64,000 bases of DNA from Pseudomonas sp. Q1-7 (GCF_028010285.1 NZ_CP116304.1:2806501-2870500); one strand, 5' to 3'; shown: positions 46,893 through 56,218, numbered from the stretch's first letter. Translations and numbers: made by a program. The notes: a model not told the origin generated them from the letters alone.

Positions 46893-46903
46893 CCGCATCG
46901 GCG
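46893..46903. repeat. Right copy of the 11-bp IS target duplication
   Basis: CCGCATCGGCG, identical to 45460-45470 and directly abutting the right IS end. It comprises the loop and parts of both arms of the original terminator. Confidence 0.9.
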
Positions 46904-46928
46904 GGGCTTTTCACGGGGGGCTGTCTCA

Positions 46929-47153
46929 TCAGCAGGTCAGGGCCTTGTGCGTCCGGTCGATCACATTCTGCAGGTGGTCGGCGTCGCCATAGTGCTCCGG
47001 GTACAGGCGCTCGCTGTAGCGGGCGACACCGAACTCGTTGACGACAGTGAAGCTGAAGTTGCCGTTGCGAGCGGCGGTGATATGGCAGGTGAACGGCGCA
47101 AATGCGCGGGTCAGGGTGCTGATTGCAGCTTGGGCTTGATGATGGATAGTCAT
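46929..47153 (-). CDS. Small conserved protein, 74 aa
   Basis: Starts MTIHHQAQAAISTLTRAFAP with GAAGGAA upstream of ATG 47153; the longer frame upstream is not coding-like. The sequence AARNGNFSFTVVNEFGVARYSERLYP looks like a small alpha-beta fold. No signal peptide, two cysteines, no family recognised. The terminator that followed its stop codon by about 20 bp is the one split by the IS, so its transcripts may now run into the element. Confidence 0.7.
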   Translation of the reverse strand: MTIHHQAQAAISTLTRAFAPFTCHITAARNGNFSFTVVNEFGVARYSERLYPEHYGDADHLQNVIDRTHKALTC

Positions 47154-47551
47154 CGTGTTGCTTCCTTCGTATTGCGGCCAATCGGCCGCCAGACAATGGC
47201 TCCGAATCCGCCGGGCAAGGTGCCCTGGTCGAATGATCCTTATCGGAGCAAGGGTGCCGGCACTGGGTTCCCCAATGGGAATCTGGCTCTGGCAGCTGGT
47301 ACATGGGATGCCAGGTGCTGCGCCGGGCAAGGGTCTGGCCTGGCTGGCAGTCCTGGTCAATCTACCGCGGGTTCATGACAGCTTTACTGCGTCGCCGGGT
47401 GGCGGGCGGGTGGTCGGTGAATCAGCGGGGGTGGCCGGGTCCCCTTGTGGGGCTGCTCCAGCAGGAGCGGCGGGGATCGGAGGCCGGATTGACTTACAAC
47501 TTGGTACTAACGGAGGCGACCCTAGAGGATCGCCAAGCAAAAGTCAAGCCA
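47154..47551. other. Intergenic region without supported gene
   Basis: 398 bp between two small minus-strand genes. A weak sigma-70-like pair TTGACT...17 bp...TAGGGT occurs on the minus strand near 47516-47545. Short frames here have no ribosome sites or coding character. Confidence 0.4.
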
Positions 47552-47875
47552 TCAATGGCCGGAGGGCAATTGGCTGATGTTGATTTCGGTGACCAGCGAG
47601 GTCCGCGCCGGGGGTGTACGGGCGAGCAGCGGGCAGAAGCGATCCAGCGACTGGATCAGGTCCCACTGCAGTTCGAGGTCCTGGCCGAGCCCGGTGACCT
47701 TGTCCAGCAGGCCGGCGGAGGCCGCCTGCAGGTTGCTGTCAGTGGAGTTGGCCAGGTGGGCGCTGACCTGCGCCAGCAGCGTGGTGATGGCCGTCATGTT
47801 GCGGGTGGTGAGGGCCAGGATATTGGCCAGCAGGGCAATTTCGCTCTGGGCTACGTGTTGGGGCGTCTGATCCAT
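47552..47875 (-). CDS. Hypothetical helical protein, 107 aa
   Basis: ATG 47875 preceded by GGAG. The sequence is Leu/Ala/Thr/Ser-rich and probably all-helical (IALLANILALTTRNMTAITTLLAQVSAHLANS), with a helical second half (LDKVTGLGQDLELQWDLIQSLDRF). No signal or membrane segment is certain. No family recognised. Confidence 0.6.
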   Translation of the reverse strand: MDQTPQHVAQSEIALLANILALTTRNMTAITTLLAQVSAHLANSTDSNLQAASAGLLDKVTGLGQDLELQWDLIQSLDRFCPLLARTPPARTSLVTEINISQLPSGH

Positions 47876-48051
47876 GAATGCTCCGTGAGGGTCGCCAATC
47901 CGTATGGCATTGAGCCATTATCGGTTTGAGATGGCCGTCACAGCGTTGGAGTCACGTTCATGGTGCGCCTGGGTGGATTCCTGACCGATGAGTGGGCAGT
48001 TACCCATCCTTCCGCTTCTTCCACGGCGCCACGGGGCGCCGGCGGGTATCC

Positions 48052-49065
48052 CTACACCAGTTCCGCGTGCTTCAGTTCGCTCTTCAGGTAGGCGTAGTAG
48101 ATGGGGGCGGCCACCAGGCCCTGCAGGCCGAACACCGCTTCGAAGGCCAGCATGGCCAGCAGCAGTTCCCAGGCCTTGGCGCTGATCTGGCCGCCGACGA
48201 TGCGGGCGTTGAGGAAGTATTCCAGCTTGTGGATGGTGATCAGGTAGCCGAGCGCCACCACTGCCACCCAGAGGGAGACTGAGAAGCCGGCGATGAAGAT
48301 CAGGGTGTTGGACATCAGGTTGCCGATCACCGGCAGCAGGCCAAGGATGAAGGTCAGCAGGATCAACACCTTGGTCAGCGGCAGGTGAATGTCCAGCAGC
48401 GGCAGCACCACGGCGAGGAAAATGCCGGTGAGCGTGGTGTTGAGCAGGGAAATCTTGATCTGTGCGAAGACAATGTTGCGGAAGGCGGTCACCAACAGGG
48501 CCAGGCGTTCCAGCAGCAGGCGGCTGAGGGGCTTGAGGGTCTCGAAATTGGGGATCGGCTGCAGCGCAATGATGGCGCCGAGGATCATGCCAATCAGCAT
48601 GGTCACGAAGGTGTGCGCGGCGCCCTTGCCCAGCAGTTGTAACTGGCCGACATGGGCGCGCAGCCAATCCATCAGTTCGCGGCGCAGTTCATCGGCGTTT
48701 TCCGGCAGGTAGTTCTCCACCGAGGCCGGCAACTGTGCGCGCGCCTGTTCGGTGAGGACGATGAACTTCTCCAGCAACTGCCCGGGGTTGTGCACTTCCT
48801 GCATGACCACGCCGGTGATCCACACGAAGAACAGCGACAGCAGGCTCACCACCAGGGTGCCCAGCAACGCCACCGCCAGCCAGCGCGCCCGGCGGCCGCC
48901 CGGGATCACCGGCTGCAGGCGCGGCGCCAGGGTGATCACCAGCTCGTAGACCAGCAGGCCCGACAGCAGCGAAGGCAGGAGACGGAACGGCAACACCAGC
49001 AGGAGGCCGAGGATGACGATGGCCCAGCTGGCCAGGAGCAGTTGGCGATGAGTGAAGGCTTGCAT
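48052..49065 (-). CDS. AI-2E family transporter (YdiK/PerM-like)
   Basis: A 337-aa inner-membrane protein of the AI-2E transporter family (PF01594). About eight hydrophobic segments in the usual 3 + 5 arrangement, with an extracytoplasmic domain (about residues 95-155) and LLGKGAAHTFVTMLIGMILGAIIALQ, then TFILGLLPVIGNLMSNTLIFIAGFS. Despite the family name many members transport ions or solutes, not AI-2, so no substrate is assigned. Start 49065 fits the membrane topology; a longer frame begins at 49131. Confidence 0.85.
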   Translation of the reverse strand: MQAFTHRQLLLASWAIVILGLLLVLPFRLLPSLLSGLLVYELVITLAPRLQPVIPGGRRARWLAVALLGTLVVSLLSLFFVWITGVVMQEVHNPGQLLEKFIVLTEQARAQLPASVENYLPENADELRRELMDWLRAHVGQLQLLGKGAAHTFVTMLIGMILGAIIALQPIPNFETLKPLSRLLLERLALLVTAFRNIVFAQIKISLLNTTLTGIFLAVVLPLLDIHLPLTKVLILLTFILGLLPVIGNLMSNTLIFIAGFSVSLWVAVVALGYLITIHKLEYFLNARIVGGQISAKAWELLLAMLAFEAVFGLQGLVAAPIYYAYLKSELKHAELV

Positions 49066-49226
49066 AGGTTCCGAAGACGATGGGCGGCGGCGCAGGGCGG
49101 CAGTCTGCCAGTGACGGGCGAGGTCGCACAATCGGCTTCGGTAGGCGGTGTGAAGGGCGGCACCGACTTCCTCGGTTGATCACCTGTCGCCGCGCCCGGC
49201 CTCACGGGCGCGGCGGACCATGGCGA

Positions 49227-49736
49227 CTAGCCGTAGCGCCGGGCGATCAGGTGATCGATGGAGAGCACCCCCGGCCCCTGGCTGACCAGCAACAGCAGGC
49301 TGGCGGCCCAGACGCCGTGGGTGGGGTAGGCATCGGGGTAGACGAAGGTCTGGATCACCAGGGTCATGCCCAGCAGGGCCAGGGCCGAGAAGCGCGTCGC
49401 CAGGCCGAGCAGGATCAGCAGCGGGAAGGCGTGTTCGGCGAAGGCCGCGGCATAGGCGGCGAATTCCGGCGAGAGCAGGGGCAGCTTGTACTCATCGGTG
49501 AACAGGGGGATGGCCGAGGCGGACAGCTGTGGCATGCCCAGCTCGAAGCGGCCTTCCACCAGGTCGATGGCCAGGCCTTCCACCTTGGTCTGCCCGGACT
49601 TCCAGAAGATCGCGGCAATGGAGAAGCGGGCGACGAAGGCCACCAGGGAGTAGGGAATCCCCTTGCACAGTTCGATGGCCTGGGCGACCAGTTTCAGCGG
49701 CAGTTGGCTGTGGCGGATTTGCAGGGTGGGACTCAT
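49227..49736 (-). CDS. bufD: DoxX-family membrane protein of the bufferin operon (BufD-type)
   Basis: A 169-aa membrane protein with DoxX features: FVARFSIAAIFWKSGQTKVEG near residue 35, a second segment AAFAEHAFPLLILLGLATRFSALALLGMTLVIQ and a C-terminal helix pair. Start ATG 49736 overlaps the stop of the DUF2063 gene (ATGA), so it is translationally coupled. DoxX proteins regularly close DUF2282/DUF692/DUF2063 operons; their role there is not firmly established. Confidence 0.85.
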   Translation of the reverse strand: MSPTLQIRHSQLPLKLVAQAIELCKGIPYSLVAFVARFSIAAIFWKSGQTKVEGLAIDLVEGRFELGMPQLSASAIPLFTDEYKLPLLSPEFAAYAAAFAEHAFPLLILLGLATRFSALALLGMTLVIQTFVYPDAYPTHGVWAASLLLLVSQGPGVLSIDHLIARRYG

Positions 49737-50500
49737 GGTGTCGGGCTCTCGCTGTGGAAGGTGATGGCGCCGCCCGCAAGCAGGCGCGCGAGGGTGGAAC
49801 CGAGGTCGAAGTCGGTGTCGAGGGTCAGCGCGGCGCCCGCCGCCGGACCAAGGGCACTGCCGGCGCCCAGGGCGCGGATGAAGGCCGTGGCGCCCTGGCC
49901 GATCCGGCTGACTTCCACGTCCAGGCCATTGCGCAGCACCAGCGCGCACTCAGGCAGGCCGGGGTCCACCCGGGCCAGTTCCAGCACGCCCTGATGCGCG
50001 GCCCAGAGCGAGACGATGGCGAAGTCGGAGTCGATCACCGTCACCGAAGGGTGCAGCCCGAGGCGCAAGCCAGGCAGGCTGTCCGGGTCCGCAAGGCGGG
50101 CGGCCAGGGCACTGCCGTCCAGCGGCGGCAGGTCGGCGGCGTGATAGGCACAGACCCGCGCCCGTTCCAGCCGGGCCACGTCGGCCAGGTAGGGCAGCGT
50201 GGCGGCTGGCGGGAAGGCAGCGATGAAATCGGCAAAGCCCTCACCGTAGAGCGCCAACACTGGCGAGCGCGGCGGTTCCGCTCGCACGTACAGGCGCGCC
50301 ATGCCGTCGAAGAACGCATCGCCCACCAGTTGCCGCGTTACCGGAAAGGTCTCGGCGAGTGCATTGATCAGCGACGCCAGCACATTGTTGCGGTACACCG
50401 CGAAGCGCCGTTCCGGGTCGGAGCCATTCCATGCGTGCAGGCCAGAGGGCGCGGGGCGCTCGGGATCGAGCAGGGCCCGGGCGAAATCGCTGCGATTCAT
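49733..50500 (-). CDS. bufC: DUF2063 / BufC-type partner of MNIO enzyme
   Basis: A 255-aa protein beginning [46 protein letters not shown], the hallmark N-terminal domain of DUF2063 (YRNNV). [24 protein letters not shown] and [22 protein letters not shown] follow. In bufferin systems this protein pairs with the DUF692 oxidase and helps bind the precursor peptide. ATG 50500 overlaps the bufB stop by four bases. Confidence 0.9.
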   Translation of the reverse strand: MNRSDFARALLDPERPAPSGLHAWNGSDPERRFAVYRNNVLASLINALAETFPVTRQLVGDAFFDGMARLYVRAEPPRSPVLALYGEGFADFIAAFPPAATLPYLADVARLERARVCAYHAADLPPLDGSALAARLADPDSLPGLRLGLHPSVTVIDSDFAIVSLWAAHQGVLELARVDPGLPECALVLRNGLDVEVSRIGQGATAFIRALGAGSALGPAAGAALTLDTDFDLGSTLARLLAGGAITFHSESPTP

Positions 50501-51366
50501 GGCGCGGACTCCCGCTGCAGCAGCGCTTCGGCGTGCCCGGCTTCGTGGACCAGGGTCGCCAGTGAGGGAATCTCGTTGTCCCGCTCGATCAGCGTCGGCA
50601 GTGGCCCCAGGCGCTCCAGCGTCTCGGCGTAGAGCCCCCAGACGGCGGCATCCACTGCCGAGCCGTGGTGGTCGATCAGCAGGCGCGCGCCAGCGGCGTC
50701 GCGGTCCTCGGCGAACCCCGCCAGGTGGATTTCCCCGACCGCGTGCAGGGGCAGCGCCGCCAGGTAGGCGCGGACGTCGCGATTGTGGTTGACGCACGTG
50801 ACGTAGGCGTTGTTCAGGTCCAGCAGCAGGCCGCAGCCGGTGCGTTTCACCACCTCGGAGATGAACTCGGCTTCGTCCAGGCTGGAGCCGTCGAAGCCCA
50901 GGTAGGTGGCCGGGTTCTCCAGCAGCATTCGTCGTCCCAGGTGTTCCTGCACCTGCTCGATGTGCCGGCAGACCCGCGCCAGGTTGGTTTGGTCGTAGGC
51001 CAGGGGCAGCAGGTCGTTGAGAAAGTGGTCGCCGTGGGTGGACCAGGCGAGGTGTTCGGAGAAGGACGCCGGCTCATAGCGCGCGATCAGCGCGGCCAGG
51101 CGTTTCAGGTGGGCTTCGTCCAGCGGCTGGTCGGCGCCGATGGACAGGCCCACGCCGTGGATGGACAGCGGATAGGCCTCGCGAATGGCGCCCAGGTAAT
51201 GGTGGAAGGGGCCGCCTTCCACCATGTAGTTCTCGGCGTGGACCTCGAAGAACCCGAGGTCGGGACGGCTGTCGAGCACGTCCCGGTGATGCTGGGACTT
51301 GAGCCCGATGCCGGCCCGCGCCGGCAGCTGGCCGGCGGGAGCGCGAAGGCGCGGGGAATGGATCAT
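50497..51366 (-). CDS. bufB: DUF692 multinuclear iron oxidase (MNIO), BufB-type
   Basis: A 289-aa TIM-barrel enzyme of the MNIO family, which modifies cysteines of ribosomally made peptides. Metal-site segments are all visible: [70 protein letters not shown] and LIDHHG. By analogy with described bufferins it would convert cysteines of BufA into thiooxazole-type heterocycles that bind copper. 24 nt downstream of bufA. Confidence 0.92.
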   Translation of the reverse strand: MIHSPRLRAPAGQLPARAGIGLKSQHHRDVLDSRPDLGFFEVHAENYMVEGGPFHHYLGAIREAYPLSIHGVGLSIGADQPLDEAHLKRLAALIARYEPASFSEHLAWSTHGDHFLNDLLPLAYDQTNLARVCRHIEQVQEHLGRRMLLENPATYLGFDGSSLDEAEFISEVVKRTGCGLLLDLNNAYVTCVNHNRDVRAYLAALPLHAVGEIHLAGFAEDRDAAGARLLIDHHGSAVDAAVWGLYAETLERLGPLPTLIERDNEIPSLATLVHEAGHAEALLQRESAP

Positions 51367-51390
51367 GGGGGTGCTCCCGCCGGCGTGCCT

Positions 51391-51702
51391 TCAGCCTTTC
51401 TTCTCTTCCTTGAATTCCTGCAACTGGCCATGGCCGGTGGGCGAAGTGGGGGACGCGGTCTTCTCGCAGGTGCCGGCCGGGACGTATTTCCACGCATTGC
51501 CCTGGTAGTCCATCTTCGCGGTGCCCGCGCAGGTGGTGCCGGCGCCGGCGGCGCAGTCGTTCTTGCCCTTCATGGCGACGCCGAAGCATTTCTCGTTTTC
51601 GGCGGCCTGGGCACCGAGTGGCGCCATGGAAAGGCCAATGGCCGTGCTCAGGGCCAGGGCGAGGCCGGTTGCGGATACGACACTGGCAGTCGGGGTTTTC
51701 AT
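51391..51702 (-). CDS. bufA: Bufferin precursor, DUF2282 family (BufA)
   Basis: A 103-aa exported peptide precursor. ATG 51702 with GGAGAGA upstream. Long Sec signal (about residues 1-33, [20 protein letters not shown]). The mature part has the four conserved DUF2282 cysteines: [20 protein letters not shown] and [19 protein letters not shown] is the family core. A Lys/Glu-rich tail ends it (EFKEEKKG). In described bufferins the cysteines are partly turned into heterocycles by BufB/BufC and the product sequesters copper in the periplasm. An ECF-type promoter lies about 100 bp upstream. Confidence 0.92.
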   Translation of the reverse strand: MKTPTASVVSATGLALALSTAIGLSMAPLGAQAAENEKCFGVAMKGKNDCAAGAGTTCAGTAKMDYQGNAWKYVPAGTCEKTASPTSPTGHGQLQEFKEEKKG

Positions 51703-51801
51703 GGTTGTTCTCTCCGTTTCCATTGGGTCGGTAAGGGCGAGTTGCCCGAGGGTGGCGGGGCGATCCGGTCGCCGGGGACGTTGTCCCCGCCTTCAGGATA
51801 G

Positions 51802-51829
51802 GAGACGAAGGCATCGGCGGGCTGTTACA
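51802..51829 (-). promoter_or_regulatory. ECF-sigma-type promoter of the bufferin operon
   Basis: Minus strand TGTAAC (51829-51824), 16-bp spacer, CGTCTC (51807-51802). AAC in the -35 and CGTC in the -10, with this spacing, are typical of ECF sigma factors. It leaves a leader of about 95 nt to bufA. No sigma or anti-sigma gene lies beside the operon. The rest of 51703-52064 shows no gene. Confidence 0.65.
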
Positions 51830-52064
51830 CGGCGGCGGGAAAATATTCCGCGGAGCGCCGTCGGCCTGGCGCCAATGTCTGCGAGGGTTGCGTTTCGTCG
51901 CGTCTCTGGCCCTCCTGTCAAAGCCGCGATGGTGGCGTCTTGACTCCTGTTCCCCGGTTACGAAACTCGGGAGGCGGCATCGGTAAATGTAGCGATGCGT
52001 CAGCGCTCAGCCCTGAATCAGCAGTGCGGGCAACGGTGGACGTTGTCGGCGAGGGGAGGCAGTC

Positions 52065-52514
52065 ATGTGCCATTCAGTGGAAGTCAGTGGGCTTTACACC
52101 GCCGAAGGGAGCCGGCAACTCATCAATTACCCCGACGCCGATGCGGCCTTGCCCATCCATGATCCGCAGCGCGGCGTGGTGTGGATTCCCTGGGGGCGCC
52201 GCAGCCGGGAGCATGGCGAGCTCCCGGCCACTGGCTGGCTGCTGGATGGCGGTACGCTACCCGAGGGTTGGGAGCGCTTCAGCCCGGCCACGGTGCTGGC
52301 GCGGGTGGCCCGCTTCATGGAAATGAGTGTCGACGGCGAGGCACACTGGTTCGACGTGGAAGATGGTAAGTCGCTGCAGTGCGTGCTGCTGCGTCACGGC
52401 AACGAACAGCGGGTCTATGTGGTGACCACAGAATCGCCGAGCGCCCGGCACAACAGTTGGCCGCTGACCCGCGGGCATCGGAGCCGGGGACGCCTCGCAC
52501 TGCAACCTGCCTGA
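52065..52514 (+). CDS. Small protein with MC-start, possibly SRAP-like
   Basis: A 149-aa protein with a good ribosome site (GAGG) at ATG 52065. It starts Met-Cys (MCHSVEVSGLY), as do SRAP/YedK (HMCES) proteins, whose Cys2 becomes the catalytic N-terminus. A VVWIPWGRRSREHGELPATGW segment recalls the WGL.P.W part of that family. The later SRAP residues (Asn, Glu, His of the active site) cannot be placed, so this is a diverged relative at best. Cytoplasmic. The 3' end is basic (RGHRSRGRL). Confidence 0.5.
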   Translation: MCHSVEVSGLYTAEGSRQLINYPDADAALPIHDPQRGVVWIPWGRRSREHGELPATGWLLDGGTLPEGWERFSPATVLARVARFMEMSVDGEAHWFDVEDGKSLQCVLLRHGNEQRVYVVTTESPSARHNSWPLTRGHRSRGRLALQPA

Positions 52515-52746
52515 GCACAGCGGGGCTTGGCCCGGTGCGCTGCCAGTGGTCGATGAAGTCCCCTCCGGGGCCCTGGAGGGCGCTGCGGGTGGATGGAAAG
52601 GCGCCACCCTCCCGCCAGGGATTGGCTTTCTCTTTTCGTGAAGAATTTCTTCTCGATTATTCGTTTTACGTGAATAGGTGCCTGGCTTAACGTCGCCGCC
52701 AGATTGATCGCGAGCCTCAGCGGCTCCCACGTACGACGAGGACAAT

Positions 52747-54126
52747 ATGACCCAGCCCGCCGCCATCTCCCGAAACCCCGCCACTGGCGAGGAAATCGCC
52801 CGCTACCCCTATCAGGATGCCGCCACCCTGGATGCCAGCCTGGCGTCCGCCCAGCGCGGCTTCCAGGCCTGGAGCCAGGCCAGCGTCGCCGAGCGTGGCG
52901 CCGTGCTGCTGCGCATGGCCAAGGTCCTGCGGGCCAACGCCGAGGCCATGGCGCGCATGACCACCACGGAAATGGGGATGCCGATCAGCCAGTCCCGTGG
53001 TGAGATCGAGAAGTGCGCCAAGCTCTGCGAATGGTACGCCGAGCACGGTCCGGCGATGCTGGACGACGAGCCGACCCTGGTCGAGGACGACAAGGCCGTG
53101 GTCGCCTACCTGCCGCTGGGCCCGGTCCTGGCGGTGATGCCCTGGAACTTCCCGGTGTGGCAGGTGATGCGCGGCGCGGTGCCGATCATCTTCGGCGGCA
53201 ACAGCTATGTGTTGAAACATGCGCCCAACGTCATGGGCTGCGCGCGCCTGCTGGGCGCCGCGTGGGCCGAAGCCGGCCTGCCGGAAGGCGTGTTCGAGGT
53301 GATCAACGTCGAGCCGCCGCTGGTGTCCGTGGCCATCGCCGACCCGCGTATTGCCATGGTGGCGGTGACCGGCAGCGTCGGTGCCGGCGCCGCCATCGCC
53401 TCCCAGGCCGGTGCCGCGCTGAAGAAGTGCGTACTGGAACTGGGTGGCTCCGACCCCTTCATCGTCCTGGCCGACGCCGACCTGGACGCCGCCGTGAAGG
53501 CCGCGGTCGCCAGCCGCTTCAACAACGCCGGCCAGGTCTGCATCGCCGCCAAGCGCATCATCCTCGAAGCCTCCATCGCCGATGCCTTCACCGAGCGCTT
53601 CGTGGCGGCGGTCAAGGCCCTGCAGATGGGCGACCCGCAGGCCGACGCCACTTATGTCGGCCCCATGGCCCGCTTCGACCTGCGCGACGAATTGGACGGC
53701 CAGGTCCAGGCAACCCTGGCTGAAGGGGCGACCCTGCTGCTGGGCGGCCACAAGCTGGAAGGCGAGGGCAACTACTACGCCCCGACGATCCTGGGGGACG
53801 TGACCCCGGACATGACGGCATTCCGCAAGGAAATCTTCGGCCCGGTGGCGGCGCTGATCAAAGCCCGCGATGCCGAGCACGCCGTGGAGCTGGCGAACGA
53901 CAGTGAGTTCGGCCTGGGAGGCGCGCTGTGGTCCGCCGACCTGGCGAGGGCGCAGAAACTCGCCCGGCGCATCGTCAGCGGCGCAGTGTTCATCAACGGT
54001 TTCACCGCGTCCGACCCGCGCGTACCGATCGGTGGCGTGAAGAAGAGCGGCTACGGTCGCGAGCTGTCGCATTTCGGCCTGCGCGAGTTCCTCAATGTGC
54101 AGACCATCTGGCGCGACCGTCGTTGA
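52747..54126 (+). CDS. NAD-dependent succinate-semialdehyde dehydrogenase (Sad/YneI type)
   Basis: A 459-aa aldehyde dehydrogenase. Catalytic Cys in NNAGQVCIAAKRI, general base Glu in VLELGGSDPFIVL, cofactor segment MPWNFPVWQVMRGAVPIIFGGNSYVLKHAP and the substrate-site FGPVAALIKA. The short length and the ELGGSDPFIV motif are typical of the YneI-like NAD-dependent succinate-semialdehyde dehydrogenases, which end GABA and related pathways. Good site (GAGGAC) before ATG 52747. No aminotransferase lies next to it. Confidence 0.88.
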   Translation: MTQPAAISRNPATGEEIARYPYQDAATLDASLASAQRGFQAWSQASVAERGAVLLRMAKVLRANAEAMARMTTTEMGMPISQSRGEIEKCAKLCEWYAEHGPAMLDDEPTLVEDDKAVVAYLPLGPVLAVMPWNFPVWQVMRGAVPIIFGGNSYVLKHAPNVMGCARLLGAAWAEAGLPEGVFEVINVEPPLVSVAIADPRIAMVAVTGSVGAGAAIASQAGAALKKCVLELGGSDPFIVLADADLDAAVKAAVASRFNNAGQVCIAAKRIILEASIADAFTERFVAAVKALQMGDPQADATYVGPMARFDLRDELDGQVQATLAEGATLLLGGHKLEGEGNYYAPTILGDVTPDMTAFRKEIFGPVAALIKARDAEHAVELANDSEFGLGGALWSADLARAQKLARRIVSGAVFINGFTASDPRVPIGGVKKSGYGRELSHFGLREFLNVQTIWRDRR

Positions 54127-54336
54127 CCGGTGAGAGGTGATCGCGAACCGGCCTGGCGGCGGTGACGTCGCCAGGCCGAGGGTGTACCCCCGGTCAGGTG
54201 AGAGGTCCCGGCTTGCTGCCTGTGCTATATCCGGGGGGTGAGCAAGGCATGCGCCGACCTTCCGTTGAACTTCCCAGTACGCCCGCGCGGCCTGCTGTGT
54301 ACCTGGCCCCGGGCCTTCAACAAAGAGGTAGACCCC

Positions 54337-54597
54337 ATGAGTACCCTGCAATGCGTTCACCGCAACCACACCATTGTCGCCGACGTCTTCGAGCATCCGG
54401 GCATTCCCACGCCCTGGGCGGCCGGCTGCCACATCGAGGCGCCTGACGGCCAGACCACTCGCCGCATCGCCCTGCCGTTGAAGTACGCCTTCCTCGCCGA
54501 ACTGGACAAAGCCCAGCAGGCCTCCATCGCCCACGGCAAGTGGCTGGTAGATCAGCACCTGGACAAGGGCCTCGAACTCTTCCAGAAGAGCGCCTGA
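54337..54597 (+). CDS. Small conserved hypothetical protein, 86 aa
   Basis: ATG 54337 follows AAGAGG by 8 nt; the longer frame upstream is not coding-like. No signal peptide. Sequence ADVFEHPGIPTPWAAGCHIEAPDG and LPLKYAFLAELDKAQQASIAHGKW suggests a small beta-then-helix fold. No family recognised. Followed after about 80 bp by another small gene with its own ribosome site. Confidence 0.65.
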   Translation: MSTLQCVHRNHTIVADVFEHPGIPTPWAAGCHIEAPDGQTTRRIALPLKYAFLAELDKAQQASIAHGKWLVDQHLDKGLELFQKSA

Positions 54598-54678
54598 CGC
54601 GCGGGGCTGCCCTTGTCTGCCGCCGTTGCGTCCCCATCTAGGTGGGGCGCAACGTCCGCGCGGACAAGGAGCAGACCC

Positions 54679-55002
54679 ATGACCGACTATCAGCACAACC
54701 CCGAATTGGCCAGCGTCAACGGCCGCATTCTGGCCGACGGCGAGCACCTGCCGGCCGTGACCCTGAAGGATGGCAGCAAGGTGCAGACCGGCACCGTGGC
54801 CGCCATGCTGCAGAACGTCGCACGTTATAACCACGGCGAGCGCGGCGAGGTGGAACGGGCGCTGGAAATGGCCGTGCCGACGCTGGTGAAGGTGGGTTTG
54901 TTCGAACTCTTCACCCCGGAAGAGTGGGCTGCCGGCGACAACCCGGGTCGCCGCTTCGTCGGCCTCAAGGCGCGTGACTACCTGGCGGACCGCAACGCCT
55001 GA
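54679..55002 (+). CDS. Small conserved hypothetical protein, 107 aa
   Basis: AAGGAG (54666-54671) precedes ATG 54679. Segments NGRILADGEHLPAVTLKDGSKVQTGTVAAMLQNVARYN and VERALEMAVPTLVKVGLFELFTPEEWAAGDNPGRRFVG are well balanced and look like a real conserved domain, cytoplasmic. I cannot name the family with certainty. 286 bp without a gene follow before pcaQ. Confidence 0.7.
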   Translation: MTDYQHNPELASVNGRILADGEHLPAVTLKDGSKVQTGTVAAMLQNVARYNHGERGEVERALEMAVPTLVKVGLFELFTPEEWAAGDNPGRRFVGLKARDYLADRNA

Positions 55003-55288
55003 TCAGGCTGCATCGTCGCGGCGCTGCTGCTCGCGGGAGATCACCCCGCGGGAGGCCGACGCGCGTTTCGGTCGGGTGGAACTGGTGGGAGAGGCCTGGG
55101 TCTCTTCAGCGAAACGGGTTTCGCGGGGAGGAAGCGACATTTCATTTCCGCCCTCGCTGTCAAATCCAGCATCGATGGTGAAGCGAAGGGCACGTTCCCT
55201 GCGCGAGCAAGAATTCGCGCCTATGGCATGGCCCTGGCACCGATGCTTGGGCTAGCCTTCGCAGGCCAGCCGTGATCAGGACCCGCCG

Positions 55289-56218
55289 TTGAACATCGAC
55301 AACCGCATCAAGTTCCGCCACCTGTTGTGTTTCCTCGAAGTCGCGCGCCAGGGCAGCCTGGCGCGTGCGGCGGACCAACTGGCGGTGAGCCAGCCGGCCA
55401 TCTCCAAGACACTCAAGGAACTGGAAGAGATCCTCGGCACCAGCCTGTTCGAGCGGGGCAAGGGCGGCGCCAGCCTGACGGAGGCCGGGCTGGCCTTCAT
55501 GCGCTACGCCGGCCCCTGCGTGCAGGCCCTGCGTGATGGGGTGAACAGCCTGCGCGAGGGCGAATACGCTGCCGGCACCCTGCGCCTCGGCGTGCTGTCC
55601 ACCGTCGAAGGCCTGCTGGTGCCGGATGTGGTGCGGCGCCTGCACCAGCGGCATCCGTCCCTGGTGGTCAGCGTGCTGACCGGACCAGGCGCCTACCTGC
55701 TGTCGCAACTGCGAGTGGGGGAACTGGACCTGGTGGTCGGGCGCATGACCGACAGCCCGGACATCCACGGCCTGACCTTCGAGCACCTGTACAGCGAATC
55801 CATGACCCTGGTGGTGCGCGCCGGGCACCCGTTGCTGGCGGAGGGCGCCGATCGCCGCTCCCTGGAGGGTTTTCCGCTGGTCCTGCCACTGGCCGGCACC
55901 ACCATCCGCAAGCACGCCGACGGCTTGTTCGTGCAAAGCGGCATCAGCCCGCCGCGTCAGCGTCTGGAAACCCTGTCCCTGGCCCTCAGCCGGCGCTATG
56001 TGCTGAACGGCGATGCGCTGTGGATCGCACCGCTGGATGCGGTGCGGCTGGACCTGGACCGGGGCGAGCTGGTGGAGCTGGACCTTGGTTTCAAGGAACC
56101 TGGTGGCTCCGTGGGCATCTGCCGCAATGCGTCGCTGCCGCTTTCCCTGGCCGCCCAGTGGGCGGTGGAGACCCTGCGCGAAGCCGCCCTGGACTACCGT
56201 GAAGGGCGTCTTGCATAA
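55289..56218 (+). CDS. pcaQ: LysR-family activator PcaQ
   Basis: A 309-aa LysR-type activator of protocatechuate genes. [45 protein letters not shown]. The start is TTG (55289), giving [12 protein letters not shown], the standard PcaQ N-terminus; no ATG exists in the frame before the HTH. AGGA lies about 10 nt upstream. Its stop codon overlaps a PcaQ-box candidate. It is directly upstream of pcaHG as in P. aeruginosa (PA0152-PA0154). Known effector in the family is beta-carboxy-cis,cis-muconate or its lactone product. Confidence 0.9.
   Translation: MNIDNRIKFRHLLCFLEVARQGSLARAADQLAVSQPAISKTLKELEEILGTSLFERGKGGASLTEAGLAFMRYAGPCVQALRDGVNSLREGEYAAGTLRLGVLSTVEGLLVPDVVRRLHQRHPSLVVSVLTGPGAYLLSQLRVGELDLVVGRMTDSPDIHGLTFEHLYSESMTLVVRAGHPLLAEGADRRSLEGFPLVLPLAGTTIRKHADGLFVQSGISPPRQRLETLSLALSRRYVLNGDALWIAPLDAVRLDLDRGELVELDLGFKEPGGSVGICRNASLPLSLAAQWAVETLREAALDYREGRLA

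Noticed and set aside
47154-47551. Possible MerR/SoxR-type operator or tRNA in the 398-bp gap
   Set aside because: The spacing of the TTGACT-like element does not fit a MerR promoter and no cloverleaf could be formed.
48052-49065. Evidence for autoinducer-2 signalling (AI-2E family name; SdiA-regulated name at 1765)
   Set aside because: Both are family labels only; no luxS, lsr or luxR/sdiA gene is in the window.
54974-55255. 93-codon frame between the 107-aa gene and pcaQ
   Set aside because: Starts inside the previous gene, no ribosome site, irregular composition. Region left without a gene.
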